Shown here in pieces: positions 33,397 through 41,575 of a stretch of DNA of 64,000 nt (positions are counted from its first letter, which is position 1; each line of letters starts with the position of its first letter). The stretch covers positions 50,355-114,354 of the forward strand of contig JBJHCY010000008.1 in NCBI GenBank assembly GCA_050486265.1. Reading direction: 5' to 3'. A model generated the notes under the pieces. It saw only the letters and a program-made list of their open reading frames with translations, did not search any database and was not told where the DNA came from. A program made the translations under genes and the position numbers. The DNA is from SLFH01 sp050486265. Its GTDB lineage: Bacteria; Planctomycetota; Phycisphaerae; Phycisphaerales; UBA1924.

Positions 33397-34071
33397 GTGC
33401 CACCGACCTCGGCTTTGTGTTCGGTTTGGGGACATGGTTGACACCGTTCGGAGACATCGTTGACAGCAAAGACACTGGCGGGCAAGCCGCCAGTGCTGCA
33501 GGTCGTGCGCGACAGCGTGACTCTGCTTTCCGGTTCGGGCGTTCGGGGCAGCACGGCACGCCGAGCCGTGTCCTCCGATTGCCGCCCGATCGACGAATAG
33601 CGCCCGCTGAAAGCCCCGAAGGGGCGCGGGGTTGTAGCCACGGGTGGAAGCGTGCGAAGCACGCTGGAACCCGTGGAAAGGATCACTCACTATCTCCCGC
33701 TCTGAAGGAGCGGAGGAAGCGCACGATCAACACCACGCCTTCCTTCGCCCCTTCAGGGCGAAGTGTTTCTTGCGCTGCTTTCCACGGGTTGCGCTCCGAC
33801 CAACGCTGCGCGTCGGCCTGCGCTCCACCCGCGGCTACAACCCATCGCTCCTTCGGAGCGAAGGAAGCGCAAGCGTCGGTCGGATCTCGCGCCGTCATCC
33901 GACGCCGGCTTTCACAAACTCTGCACGCGGCGACACGATCGGTCTCGCTTAACGCGACATGACCTTCCGCCGGAAGGAGGTCGATCATTCGGCGGGTCAA
34001 TGTGTCAACCATGTCCCCGAACACTGTCAGCGATGTCTCTGGTCCGTACACAAAGCCGAGGTCGGTGGCAC
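33397..34071. mobile_element. Non-coding element with 24-bp terminal inverted repeats, possible IS481-type relic
   Basis: Bases 33397-33420 and 34048-34071 are perfect reverse complements of each other over 24 bases, starting GTGCCACCGACC. Just inside each end are two further copies of a GACATNGNTGACA motif: GGGGACATGGTTGACAC and GGAGACATCGTTGACAG at 33428-33466, and their inverted counterparts at 34001-34040. Such paired subterminal repeats recall IS481-family ends, but I base that on memory of motif style. The interior holds hairpin copy 4 and nested palindromes (GGGTTGTAGCCACGGG 33629-33644 against 33828-33843; AACCCGTGGAAAG against CTTTCCACGGGTT). No transposase frame exists. The surrounding gap 33325-34088 contains no gene. 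Confidence 0.55.
33473..33501. repeat. Hairpin repeat copy 4
   Basis: The CACTGGCGG-GCAAG-CCGCCAGTG hairpin, ending in CTGCAG where other copies have CCACAG. It lies just inside the left end of the palindromic element at 33397-34071. Confidence 0.85.
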
Positions 34072-34088
34072 GAGTCGGATCCGAACTC

Positions 34089-34874
34089 TCACCCCTCACA
34101 CAGCTTCTCGATGATGTCCAGCGAACCCTCGATCTCCGCGTGCGGCGACACATAATCCGCGTGCGCCTTCAACGACTCGTCCGCGTTGGCAGGGCAGGCG
34201 AACCACGCGACATGCTCGCGGATCATCATGTCGCCCTTCGTGTCGCCCACACCCGCGAGGCGTTCGGGCGCGATCCCCGTCGCTTCGATGAAGCGCACGA
34301 TCGCGGTCGACTTGCTCACATGCGCCAGGTCGCAGTTGATGTACCGCCAGGTCATCGAAACGCGGAACGGCCAGCCGCAAACCCTGAACGCCTGCTCGAT
34401 CATCGGGCAGAGTTCCTTCAGGAACGCGGGGTCTGGGTGAAACAGGCTGATCGAGCTGGCTTTTCCGGGCTGGATGGAAACGCCGCGCGGGCCGAGCTCC
34501 GCCTCGACCCACTTGGTCGCCTCGATGACCGCCTCGGTGTGCTCGGGCCGGATCGCCGGGTCGCGCTCCGAGCGGTTCTGATCCGGGAAAAACAGCCACA
34601 CACCGTTCTCGGCGATGCAGGGCAGCGTCGTGTTGTGGAGCAGACGGCACATCGCCTCGGCGAACGGGTGAGGCCGCCCCGAGCACAAGGTCACCACCGG
34701 CCGGTCGCCCTCGCCGATCGCACGCCGGTTGTGCTCGGCGATCCGCGCCAGCGCCGAGGCGTTCAAAGGCGACGAATCCTCGGGGATCAGGCACCCGTCG
34801 ATGTCGAAAATCACCGCGTCGAACCGACGCCGCGGCGAGTGGTGGGGGTTGTCTCGATCAGCGTTGTCCTGCAC
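34089..34874 (-). CDS. HAD-superfamily phosphatase with type II (Cof-like) cap
   Basis: A 261-residue protein. Motif I is FDAVIFDIDGCL with both catalytic aspartates, motif II VVTLCSGRP, motif III lysine in HVSKSTAIVRF and motif IV GVGDTKGDMMI. The cap lies between motifs II and III, as in the Cof/sucrose-phosphate and mannosyl-phosphoglycerate phosphatase group. The SISLFHPDPAF segment is inside the cap. Substrate unknown, probably a sugar phosphate. The start is GTG 34874, six bases after TACAGT, fitting the leaderless pattern; the open frame continues across the divergent zinc-ribbon gene and is not credible there. Confidence 0.85.
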   Translation of the reverse strand: MQDNADRDNPHHSPRRRFDAVIFDIDGCLIPEDSSPLNASALARIAEHNRRAIGEGDRPVVTLCSGRPHPFAEAMCRLLHNTTLPCIAENGVWLFFPDQNRSERDPAIRPEHTEAVIEATKWVEAELGPRGVSIQPGKASSISLFHPDPAFLKELCPMIEQAFRVCGWPFRVSMTWRYINCDLAHVSKSTAIVRFIEATGIAPERLAGVGDTKGDMMIREHVAWFACPANADESLKAHADYVSPHAEIEGSLDIIEKLCEG

Positions 34875-34928
34875 GCGCCGACTGTAGACGCCCGCCCCGC
34901 CGCCCCGCGAGATATCCTTGCCCACGCG

Positions 34929-35180
34929 ATGAAGCTCGATCCGACAGAACGCTGCTACCGCTGCGGGTACGACATCCGCGGGATCGAAGACCCGATCTGC
35001 CCCGAGTGCGGCGCCAGCACCCGCTACCGGCCCAAAGAGTTCCTCGATGAACTCATCGAGCAGACCCGGGGCGGCGGCCGGCGTTTCTGCCTCACCTGCC
35101 AGCGCGTCGCCGAATTCTCGGCCGAGGGCGTCTGCCCGCACTGCGGCGGACGCGTCAGCCGAACCGCAGACGACGCCTGA
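34929..35180 (+). CDS. Small double zinc-ribbon protein
   Basis: An 83-residue protein with eight cysteines in two clusters. The first ribbon is CYRCGYDIRGIEDPICPEC (about residues 9-27), the second CLTCQRVAEF...CPHCG (about 54-75). Between them is a helix-forming charged stretch. The first ribbon style (YRCGYD.RG....CPECG) is common in planctomycete proteins. Probably a metal-stabilised adaptor or nucleic-acid-binding protein; function unknown. ATG 34929 lies ten bases after TATCCT. Confidence 0.75.
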   Translation: MKLDPTERCYRCGYDIRGIEDPICPECGASTRYRPKEFLDELIEQTRGGGRRFCLTCQRVAEFSAEGVCPHCGGRVSRTADDA

Positions 35181-35225
35181 CCCCGTCCCGGGCGATACCC
35201 TCGCAACTCAACCCAAGGAGACCCG

Positions 35226-37502
35226 ATGGCGGGCGTCTTCACGATCGCGATCTTCCTCGCGGCCTCGCTGCTGTTCGTCGTGCAGCCGATGGTCGCCAAG
35301 GGGCTGCTGCCCGTCCTGGGCGGGGCGCCCGCGGTCTGGAACACCTGCATGGTCTTCTTCCAGGCGGCCCTGCTCGCCGGATACCTCTACAGCCACGCGA
35401 TCACCAAGCGCCTCGGCCTCAGAACGCAGCTCATCGTCCACGCGGTGGTGCTCGGGGCCGCCGGGCTGACCCTCCCGATGCTCGCGCCGGGCGAGGGCCC
35501 GGACCCGGAAGCCAACCCGACCCTCTGGCTGCTCAAGGCGCTGGCGGTCTCCGCCGGGCTGCCCTTCTTCGCGATCGCCACCAGCGGCCCGCTCCTGCAG
35601 CGCTGGTTCAGCAACACCGCCCACCCGCGCGCGCACGATCCGTACTTCCTCTACGCGTCGAGCAACGCGGGCAGCCTGCTCGGCCTGCTCGCCTACCCGT
35701 TCGTCATCGAGCGCGTGCTGAGCCTCCCCGAGCAGGCCTGGGCCTGGGCCGGGGCGTACGCGCTGGCGGGCGTCCTGCTCCTCGCCGGCGGGCTGCTCGC
35801 CGTTCGGAGCGCGCCGAGCCCCGACAAGCCGACGCCCGAGATCAGCGATCGCCGCCGAGACCGGGCCGAGCCCATCGAGTGGCCCCGGCGATTGCGATGG
35901 GTCTTCTACGCCTTTGTGCCTTCGAGCCTGATGCTCGGCGTCACCCACCATCTCACGACCGATGTCGCGTCGGTGCCGCTGCTCTGGGTCGTTCCGCTCG
36001 GACTCTACCTGCTCACGATGATCCTCGCCTTCAGCGAGAAGGTGCGGATCCCGATGCGGTACCTCTCGGCGGGCTGGGCCCTCCTCGCCCTCTGCCTCAC
36101 CCTGATGCTGCTCCTGCACGCACGCGAGCCGATCGCCCTGGTCACCGCGATCCACCTGCTCGGCCTCGTCGGGGGCGGCCTGCTCTGCCACCAGCGCCTC
36201 GCCGACGACCGACCGCCCCCCGAGCGACTCACCGAGTTCTACCTCTGGCTGGCGATCGGCGGCGCCCTCGGCGGCGTCTTCAACGCCCTTGTCGCCCCCG
36301 TCGTCTTCAGCGTCGTCCTCGAATACCCGCTCACCATCGCCCTCGCCTGCTTCGCCCGCCCGCTCTGGAACGCCGGATCGGCCGCGGCACAGAACTCCGA
36401 GCCCCAGACGGATTCAGAGCGCCGCCGACGCATCGCCGGCATGGTCCTCCTGCCCCTGATCCCCGCCCTCATCCACCTCGGCATGACACAGATCGCGGCG
36501 ATCTTCGTGCCCGAAGAGTCCGGCCTCACGCCATGGCTCGTCGACGGGCCGACCGCCCTCGCCATCGCCCTGCTCTGGCGCCGGCGCACCGTCTTTGCGA
36601 TCGCCATCACGCTGCTGCTCGTCATCGCCGTGATGCCCTGGCGGACGGGCGAACGCGTGCTCGACCTCGAACGCACCTTCTTCGGCGTGCTGCTGACTAC
36701 GCAAGAGACCATCCGCGTCGACGAAAACGGCGTCGTCCGCGAGATCCCCGTCCACATCATCAAGCACGGCACCACATTCCACGGCGCACAGATGATGGCC
36801 CCGGGCTACGACCGCTTCCCCATCACCTACTACCACCCCGAAGGCCCGCTCGGCGACACCTTCAGGGCCATGCACAACCCCGACGAGGGACGCAGGCTCT
36901 CACGCGTCGGCGGGGTCGGGCTGGGCGCCGGAGCCGCCGCCGCCTACGCCCACGCCGGCCAGCGCTGGACCTTTATCGAGATCGACCCCGCGATGGTCCG
37001 CGTCGCCCGCGACCCGCGTCTGTTCACCTACCTCCGCGACAGCCACGCACCGGTCGACATCATCATCGGCGACGGACGCATCCGCCTGGCCGAACTCCCC
37101 GAGGCCTCCTTCGACCTGCTCATCGTCGACGCCTTCAGCTCAGACTCGATCCCCATGCACCTCATCACGCGAGAGGCGATCGAGCTCTACCTCTCCCGCG
37201 TCCGCCCGCGAGGCGTCGTCGTCATGCACATCTCCAACCGCTACCTCGACCTCGAACCCGTCATCGGCTCGATCGCCCGGTCGCTCGGCGTGCGGGCCCT
37301 GGTCAGGGCCGACTTCGGCCCCGGCCCCGGGGTCGAAGACTCGTTCCACTACGCCTCGACATGGGTCGCCCTCTCGCCCGAGCCCGAGGGCCTCGACGAA
37401 CTCGCACGCACCACCGGCTGGTTCCCCGTCGAGCCCGGGGGCCGCGGCACACTCTGGACCGACGCCGATTCGAGCATCCTACCCGTCCTCCGCTGGCGGT
37501 GA
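35226..37502 (+). CDS. Membrane-fused spermidine-synthase-like protein
   Basis: A 758-residue protein with AAGGAG five bases before its ATG. Residues 1-430 hold about ten membrane helices (FTIAIFLAASLLFVVQPMVA first) resembling the transporter-like half of fused spermidine synthases. The C-terminal 230 residues are a Rossmann methyltransferase-fold domain of the spermidine synthase type: GVGLGAGAAAAYAHAGQRWT, FIEIDPAMVRVAR, DIIIGDGRIRLAELPE and LIVDAFSSDSIPMHLITREA, where the Asp of VDAF is the usual catalytic position. The family commonly lacks proven polyamine activity, so the product is not known. It is followed after 28 bases by aroC. Confidence 0.85.
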   Translation: MAGVFTIAIFLAASLLFVVQPMVAKGLLPVLGGAPAVWNTCMVFFQAALLAGYLYSHAITKRLGLRTQLIVHAVVLGAAGLTLPMLAPGEGPDPEANPTLWLLKALAVSAGLPFFAIATSGPLLQRWFSNTAHPRAHDPYFLYASSNAGSLLGLLAYPFVIERVLSLPEQAWAWAGAYALAGVLLLAGGLLAVRSAPSPDKPTPEISDRRRDRAEPIEWPRRLRWVFYAFVPSSLMLGVTHHLTTDVASVPLLWVVPLGLYLLTMILAFSEKVRIPMRYLSAGWALLALCLTLMLLLHAREPIALVTAIHLLGLVGGGLLCHQRLADDRPPPERLTEFYLWLAIGGALGGVFNALVAPVVFSVVLEYPLTIALACFARPLWNAGSAAAQNSEPQTDSERRRRIAGMVLLPLIPALIHLGMTQIAAIFVPEESGLTPWLVDGPTALAIALLWRRRTVFAIAITLLLVIAVMPWRTGERVLDLERTFFGVLLTTQETIRVDENGVVREIPVHIIKHGTTFHGAQMMAPGYDRFPITYYHPEGPLGDTFRAMHNPDEGRRLSRVGGVGLGAGAAAAYAHAGQRWTFIEIDPAMVRVARDPRLFTYLRDSHAPVDIIIGDGRIRLAELPEASFDLLIVDAFSSDSIPMHLITREAIELYLSRVRPRGVVVMHISNRYLDLEPVIGSIARSLGVRALVRADFGPGPGVEDSFHYASTWVALSPEPEGLDELARTTGWFPVEPGGRGTLWTDADSSILPVLRWR

Positions 37503-37530
37503 GCCGGAACGGGGCCGATACTCTTCTCCG

Positions 37531-38706
37531 ATGCCCCAGCTCGACTACCAGACCGCAGGCGAGAGCCACGGACCCGCCGGCGTCGCCACCGTCACCGGCA
37601 TGCCCGCCGGCGTCCTTGTCGACGAAGACTTCATCAACGCCGAGCTCCGCCGTCGCCAGGGCGGCTACGGCCGAGGCGGGCGCCAACGCATCGAGACCGA
37701 CCGCATCGAGATCCTCTCGGGCGTCCGCCTCGGCAAAACCATCGGCGCTCCGGTCACCATGCTCGTCCGCAACAAGGACTCCCGCCTCGACGATCTCGAG
37801 CGCACGCCCCCGGTCACACGCCCCCGCCCCGGCCACGCCGACCTCGCCGGCAGCATCAAGTGGCTCACCACAGACTGCCGCGAAACCCTCGAAAGGGCCA
37901 GCGCCCGCGAGACAGCCGCCCGCACCGCGGCCTGCGCTCTTGGCAACTGCCTCCTCCGCGAGCTCGGGATCGAGTCCTTCGGCTTCACCCGCCAGATCGG
38001 CGAGGTCGCCACTGGCGTCGTCGTCACCCCCGAGAACCGCGCCGAGCTCCGCGCACTCCGCGACGAGTCGGACACCTACTGCCCCGACCCCGGCGCCACA
38101 GAACGCCAGCGCGATGTCATCCGGCGCGCCAAGATCGAGAAAGACACCGCCGGCGGCATCCTCGAATGCCACATCTTCGACTGCCCGCCCGGCATCGGGT
38201 CGAGCATGGACTGGCGCACCAAGCTCGACGCGCGCATCGCCTACGCCGTCATGAGCATCCAGGCCTTCAAGGCCGTCGAGATCGGCCTCGGCGTCGGCTG
38301 CGCCGACCGCCCAGGCTCGCAGGTGCACGACCCGATCGCCTACGACCCGCAGAAGCGCAACGAGAACTCCCTCGGCTTCGTCCGACCCTCAAACAACGCC
38401 GGAGGCACCGAGGGCGGCATGACCAACGGCATGCCCGTCATCGTCCGCGGCACCATGAAGCCCATCTCGACTTTGCTGCGGGGCCTGCCCAGCGTCAACC
38501 TCGAATCGCTCCAGCCCGAAGACAGCCAGTACGAACGCAGCGATGTCTGCGCCGTCTCGGCGGCCGGTGTCGTCATGGAGCATGTCGTCGCATTCGAGGT
38601 CGCCCGCGCCATCCTCGAAAAGTTCGGCGGCGACTCGCTCAACGAACTCCGCTCAAACTTCGACCGCTACCTCGAAGCAGCAAGAAAACTCGCGCCGAAG
38701 GCGTGA
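37531..38706 (+). CDS. aroC: Chorismate synthase
   Basis: A 391-residue FMN-dependent enzyme that makes chorismate from EPSP, last step of the shikimate route. It has the N-terminal GESHGPAGVATVTGMPAG, RRQGGYGRGGRQRIETDRIE, GHADLAGSIKW and ERASARETAARTAACALGN, and the FMN-site GGTEGGMTNGMPVI. Complete. ATG 37531 follows TACTCT by six bases, so the mRNA may be leaderless. The chorismate made here feeds the chorismate mutase/prephenate dehydratase at 52251. Confidence 0.97.
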   Translation: MPQLDYQTAGESHGPAGVATVTGMPAGVLVDEDFINAELRRRQGGYGRGGRQRIETDRIEILSGVRLGKTIGAPVTMLVRNKDSRLDDLERTPPVTRPRPGHADLAGSIKWLTTDCRETLERASARETAARTAACALGNCLLRELGIESFGFTRQIGEVATGVVVTPENRAELRALRDESDTYCPDPGATERQRDVIRRAKIEKDTAGGILECHIFDCPPGIGSSMDWRTKLDARIAYAVMSIQAFKAVEIGLGVGCADRPGSQVHDPIAYDPQKRNENSLGFVRPSNNAGGTEGGMTNGMPVIVRGTMKPISTLLRGLPSVNLESLQPEDSQYERSDVCAVSAAGVVMEHVVAFEVARAILEKFGGDSLNELRSNFDRYLEAARKLAPKA

Positions 38707-38720
38707 ACCCGGCTCTAGAC

Positions 38721-38749
38721 CTGTGGCACTGGCGGCTTGCCCGCCAGTG
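38721..38749. repeat. Hairpin repeat copy 5
   Basis: CTGTGG then CACTGGCGG / CCGCCAGTG with CTTGC loop. It is inverted relative to copy 6, 72 bases away, in the gap between convergent aroC and the 43-residue peptide gene. Confidence 0.9.
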
Positions 38750-38821
38750 GCTGGACTCGCTCGCACGAGGGCGCGCCGGACCGAATCTTGCTCGGTGTGA
38801 GCTACGATCGGTGCGAGGGAA

Positions 38822-38850
38822 CACTGGCGGGCAAGCCGCCAGTGCCACAG
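38822..38850. repeat. Hairpin repeat copy 6
   Basis: CACTGGCGG-GCAAG-CCGCCAGTG followed by CCACAG, partner of copy 5. As with copies 2 and 3, the two could pair over their whole length to make one long hairpin. Confidence 0.9.
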
Positions 38851-38878
38851 ATCGCAGCGATTTCCGGAATCGCCGGCT

Positions 38879-39010
38879 TCAGAACAACAACAGCGCCAGC
38901 ATCACAACCAGCGCGAGCCCGATCGCATAGCACGCAAAGCCGACCGCGAGTTCAACGCCGGTGCCTTGTTCATCAGTGATGTCGTCGTGCGTGTGATGAT
39001 GGGTAAACAT
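38879..39010 (-). CDS. 43-residue His-rich single-helix membrane peptide
   Basis: The peptide begins MFTHHHTHDDITDEQGTG, with five histidines in the first eight residues, and continues into one long helix (AVGFACYAIGLALVVMLALL). The ATG has AGGAG eight bases upstream, which makes it one of the better ribosome-binding sites in the region. It could be a metal-sensing or subunit-like peptide, but no family is recognised. The 208 bases between this gene and pgpA hold nothing recognisable. Confidence 0.55.
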   Translation of the reverse strand: MFTHHHTHDDITDEQGTGVELAVGFACYAIGLALVVMLALLLF

Positions 39011-39218
39011 GGGCGGATCTCCTGCTGAGCCGCCCCGCCCCCGCCCCAAGAGGTCGGGACGGCGTGGGTTTCGCCACGCATTTCTACACGCATCCTGCCG
39101 CGCTTGTTTCCGCGATGCAAGCAAATCGTGCGGCTTCTTGCCGGGCAGCACAGATTGCGCAGCGGCAGCAATCCCGTCTGTCAGCGGTTCGCATCCCGTC
39201 GGTCAACCCGCGAACACT

Positions 39219-39740
39219 TCACAAGACCGCGAAAACGATCTGCACGAGGATCAGCGCGTACACGCCCGCCGCGATGTCGTCGAGCAGGATCCCCCACCCG
39301 CCGCGGATCCGCTGCAGCGCGTTGGCGGGCCACACCTTCACGATGTCAAAGAAGCGGAACGCCAGGAACGCCAGCAGCAGCGCGAAAGACACACGCCAGA
39401 ACGACGGATCTGCGCTGATCGGCAGCGCAAACAACGGGATGCACTGCCCGGCCGTCTCGTCGGCGACGACCTCCGACGGGTCCTCGCCGAGATAGAGCGC
39501 CTCGGTCTCTTCACCGCGCATCACCGTCGCAAGCGAGAAGACAACAAGCACAATCAGCAACACCAGGTGGTACAGGAGCGGCGACGAGACGGGCCCGAGC
39601 CCGATCGCGATCAAGAGCCCCGCCAGCACAACAGTCGGGATCGATCCCCAGGTCCCGCTCGCGGGCAGGTGCCCGAGGCCGAAGGTCGTCGGCAGCAGGT
39701 ACTTCGGTCGGTGCATGGGCCGCATCTCGGGATGGCTCAC
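39219..39740 (-). CDS. pgpA: Phosphatidylglycerophosphatase A
   Basis: A 173-residue membrane enzyme that removes phosphate from phosphatidylglycerophosphate. Motifs are TFGLGHLPASGTWGSIP near the start, the central VADETAGQCI, LAFRFFDIVKVWPANAL and GGWGILLDDIAAG, with four helices. The start is GTG 39740: it overlaps the pgsA stop as GTGA and has GGAGA five bases upstream; a downstream ATG at 39725 is less well supported. Together with pgsA it completes phosphatidylglycerol synthesis from CDP-diacylglycerol. Confidence 0.93.
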   Translation of the reverse strand: MSHPEMRPMHRPKYLLPTTFGLGHLPASGTWGSIPTVVLAGLLIAIGLGPVSSPLLYHLVLLIVLVVFSLATVMRGEETEALYLGEDPSEVVADETAGQCIPLFALPISADPSFWRVSFALLLAFLAFRFFDIVKVWPANALQRIRGGWGILLDDIAAGVYALILVQIVFAVL

Positions 39741-40438
39741 GAGGGTCTCCGATCTTCTTGTTCTCGCACGCAGGCGACCGCCCGCGTGATGTAGGGCACG
39801 GCGCTCAAGGCGCTGATGAGCGTCACCGCCCAGGCGCACACCGCCGCGAGGGTCAGGGCTGTCTGCGAGCCCGGTTCGCCGAACGCGACGATGAGCATGA
39901 TCGCCGGCGCGCCGACGGACTGGGCGATCATTTTGATCTTCCCGCTCATCATGGCCGAGAAGTCGCCTCCCGCCCCCTCGACCAGCCCTCGCAGGGAGGT
40001 GACGAGCAGCTCACGCGCGAGAATCACCACCGCCATCCAGGGCAGCACGCCCGACGCCTGCACCGCCCCGCCCTCGGCGGGGACCTGAAACTGCGGGCCC
40101 GCCAGCAAGACGAACGCCCCCAGCACCAGGATCTTGTCGGCGAACGGGTCCATCACACGCCCGAACCGCGTGATCACCCGCCATCTGCGGGCCAGCCAAC
40201 CGTCGGCGGCGTCGGTCAGCGCAGCGACCACGAACAGCCCCGCCGCGACGCCCGCGAGCACGCGGGCCGCGCCGGGCGCCGACGCGAGGTCGACAAGGCT
40301 CAGCAGCAGGAAGACCACCGCCGCCATGACGAGGCGGGCGAGCGTCAGCGCGTTGGGCAGTCTGGCGAGCGCGGGGCCGACCAGCGGGCCGTCCGGTGCT
40401 GGCGTCGGCGCGGAACCGGATGTCGGGGTCGGCGTCAC
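39737..40438 (-). CDS. pgsA: CDP-diacylglycerol-glycerol-3-phosphate 3-phosphatidyltransferase
   Basis: A 233-residue membrane protein of the CDP-alcohol phosphatidyltransferase family. The signature is DAADGWLARRWRVITRFGRV followed by MDPFADK, giving the D-x2-D-G-x2-A-R-x8-G-x3-D-x3-D pattern. LPNALTLARLVMAAVVF at the N-terminus and ARELLVTSLRGLVEG in the middle fit PgsA. The first 18 residues are a Pro/Thr-rich extension. GTG 40438 follows TACCAT by five bases, another leaderless-like start. It is divergent from nuoJ and translationally coupled to pgpA. Confidence 0.92.
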   Translation of the reverse strand: MTPTPTSGSAPTPAPDGPLVGPALARLPNALTLARLVMAAVVFLLLSLVDLASAPGAARVLAGVAAGLFVVAALTDAADGWLARRWRVITRFGRVMDPFADKILVLGAFVLLAGPQFQVPAEGGAVQASGVLPWMAVVILARELLVTSLRGLVEGAGGDFSAMMSGKIKMIAQSVGAPAIMLIVAFGEPGSQTALTLAAVCAWAVTLISALSAVPYITRAVACVREQEDRRPS

Positions 40439-40485
40439 GGCCGATGGTAGAACCGGGCCCCGCTCGATCGAAGATGCCGCGCCGG

Positions 40486-40514
40486 TTGAAGGGGGTCGGG
40501 GGTGGATCTATCCT
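40486..40514 (+). promoter_or_regulatory. Promoter of the nuoJKLMN operon
   Basis: TTGAAG (40486-40491), a 17-base spacer and TATCCT (40509-40514). The transcript would start near 40521, leaving a leader of about 47 bases, so the in-frame GTG at 40502 cannot be the start of nuoJ. Confidence 0.5.
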
Positions 40515-40567
40515 CTGGCCCCTTTCGTCGCGGCACGCCGTCGCGGCCTATTCCGCTGGGGTGGTGC

Positions 40568-41575
40568 GTGGCGGAAGTGATCAGCCCTCTCATCCTGTAC
40601 GTCGCGGTCATCCTCGGCGGTGTCGGTGTGTGGATGGCCTTGCCGAGAAAGCGGGTCAACCCGCAGATCCTCGGCGGCCTCGTCGCCGCCATCGCCGGCG
40701 GACTCGTCCTGATCGGCTTGGGTCTGACAGCCCGCCGGATCGAGGGGGGGCTGCCGAACATCTACTTCTATGTCTTTGCGGCCATCGCCCTCGGCGCGAG
40801 CCTCAGAGTCATCACCCACCAGCGCCCCGTCTACGCCGCCCTCTACTTCATCCTGACCATCCTCTCCTCCGCCGGGCTCTATCTGCTCCTGGCGGCCGAG
40901 TTCATGGCCTTCGCCCTGATCATCATCTACGCCGGCGCGATCCTGATCACCTACCTCTTCGTCATCATGATGGCCACCCAGTCGCCCTCCGAAGAGGAGG
41001 TCGATGTCCTGGCCGAGTACGACCTGCAGGCCCGCGAGCCCTTGGCGGCGGTCTTCGCCGGGTTCCTGATCCTCGGCGCGTTGAGCGTCATGATTTTCAC
41101 CGGCGCCTCGAAGCTCCCAAACGCCGAGGAAGTCCGGGCCCAGGCCCCGCACCCCGACCACATGCTCCAGCTCCTGCCCCGGCGCGTCGAGCGCGTGCTG
41201 CAGGAGGAGGGGCTGATCTCCGGTCGCGAGCGGATCGTGCGCGAGGGCCGTGGTGTTCTCGCGCTCGACCCCGAGGCACGAACAGCGGTCGTTGCGCGGA
41301 CAGTTGATGTGGACGGCGATCCGGCCGGCGGGTTTATCCCCGGCTCCGAGCGTGAGATCACGCTGCCCGAGCACCTGCGTGCCCGGAATGTCGAGTCGCT
41401 GGCGTACGACTTCCTGAACCGCCACCCGATGACGATCGAGATCGCGGGCGTGGTCCTGCTGATGGCGATGCTCGGGGCGGTGGTGCTCAGCCGCAGGCAG
41501 GTCGACATCGACGACGAGCGGAAGAAGCAGCAGGCCGAGCGCCGGCTGCGCGACGCGGAGGAGGCCCGCCTGTGA
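40568..41575 (+). CDS. nuoJ: NADH-quinone oxidoreductase subunit J with a long extra loop
   Basis: About 335 residues; standard NuoJ is near 170-200. Three hydrophobic helices and ASLRVITHQRPVYAALYFIL lead into the conserved core LSSAGLYLLLAAEFMAFALI IIYAGAILITYLFVIMM, split here only for length. After another helix (about 165-182) there is an inserted hydrophilic region of about 100 residues (from SKLPNAEEV to SLAYDFLNRHPM) before the last helix (EIAGVVLLMAMLGAVVLS). The start is GTG 40568 (or GTG 40577). The stop overlaps nuoK. Confidence 0.9.
   Translation: MAEVISPLILYVAVILGGVGVWMALPRKRVNPQILGGLVAAIAGGLVLIGLGLTARRIEGGLPNIYFYVFAAIALGASLRVITHQRPVYAALYFILTILSSAGLYLLLAAEFMAFALIIIYAGAILITYLFVIMMATQSPSEEEVDVLAEYDLQAREPLAAVFAGFLILGALSVMIFTGASKLPNAEEVRAQAPHPDHMLQLLPRRVERVLQEEGLISGRERIVREGRGVLALDPEARTAVVARTVDVDGDPAGGFIPGSEREITLPEHLRARNVESLAYDFLNRHPMTIEIAGVVLLMAMLGAVVLSRRQVDIDDERKKQQAERRLRDAEEARL

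Noticed and set aside
33601..33900. Regular short palindromes suggesting a CRISPR array
   Set aside because: The repeats are nested and inverted, not evenly spaced direct repeats with unique spacers, and there is no cas gene.
39011..39218. 208-base gap between the small peptide gene and pgpA
   Set aside because: Short open frames here have no start signal and no recognisable product; treated as non-coding.
40502..40567. Upstream start of nuoJ at GTG 40502
   Set aside because: It overlaps the -10 box TATCCT of the predicted promoter, so it would lie ahead of the transcript start.
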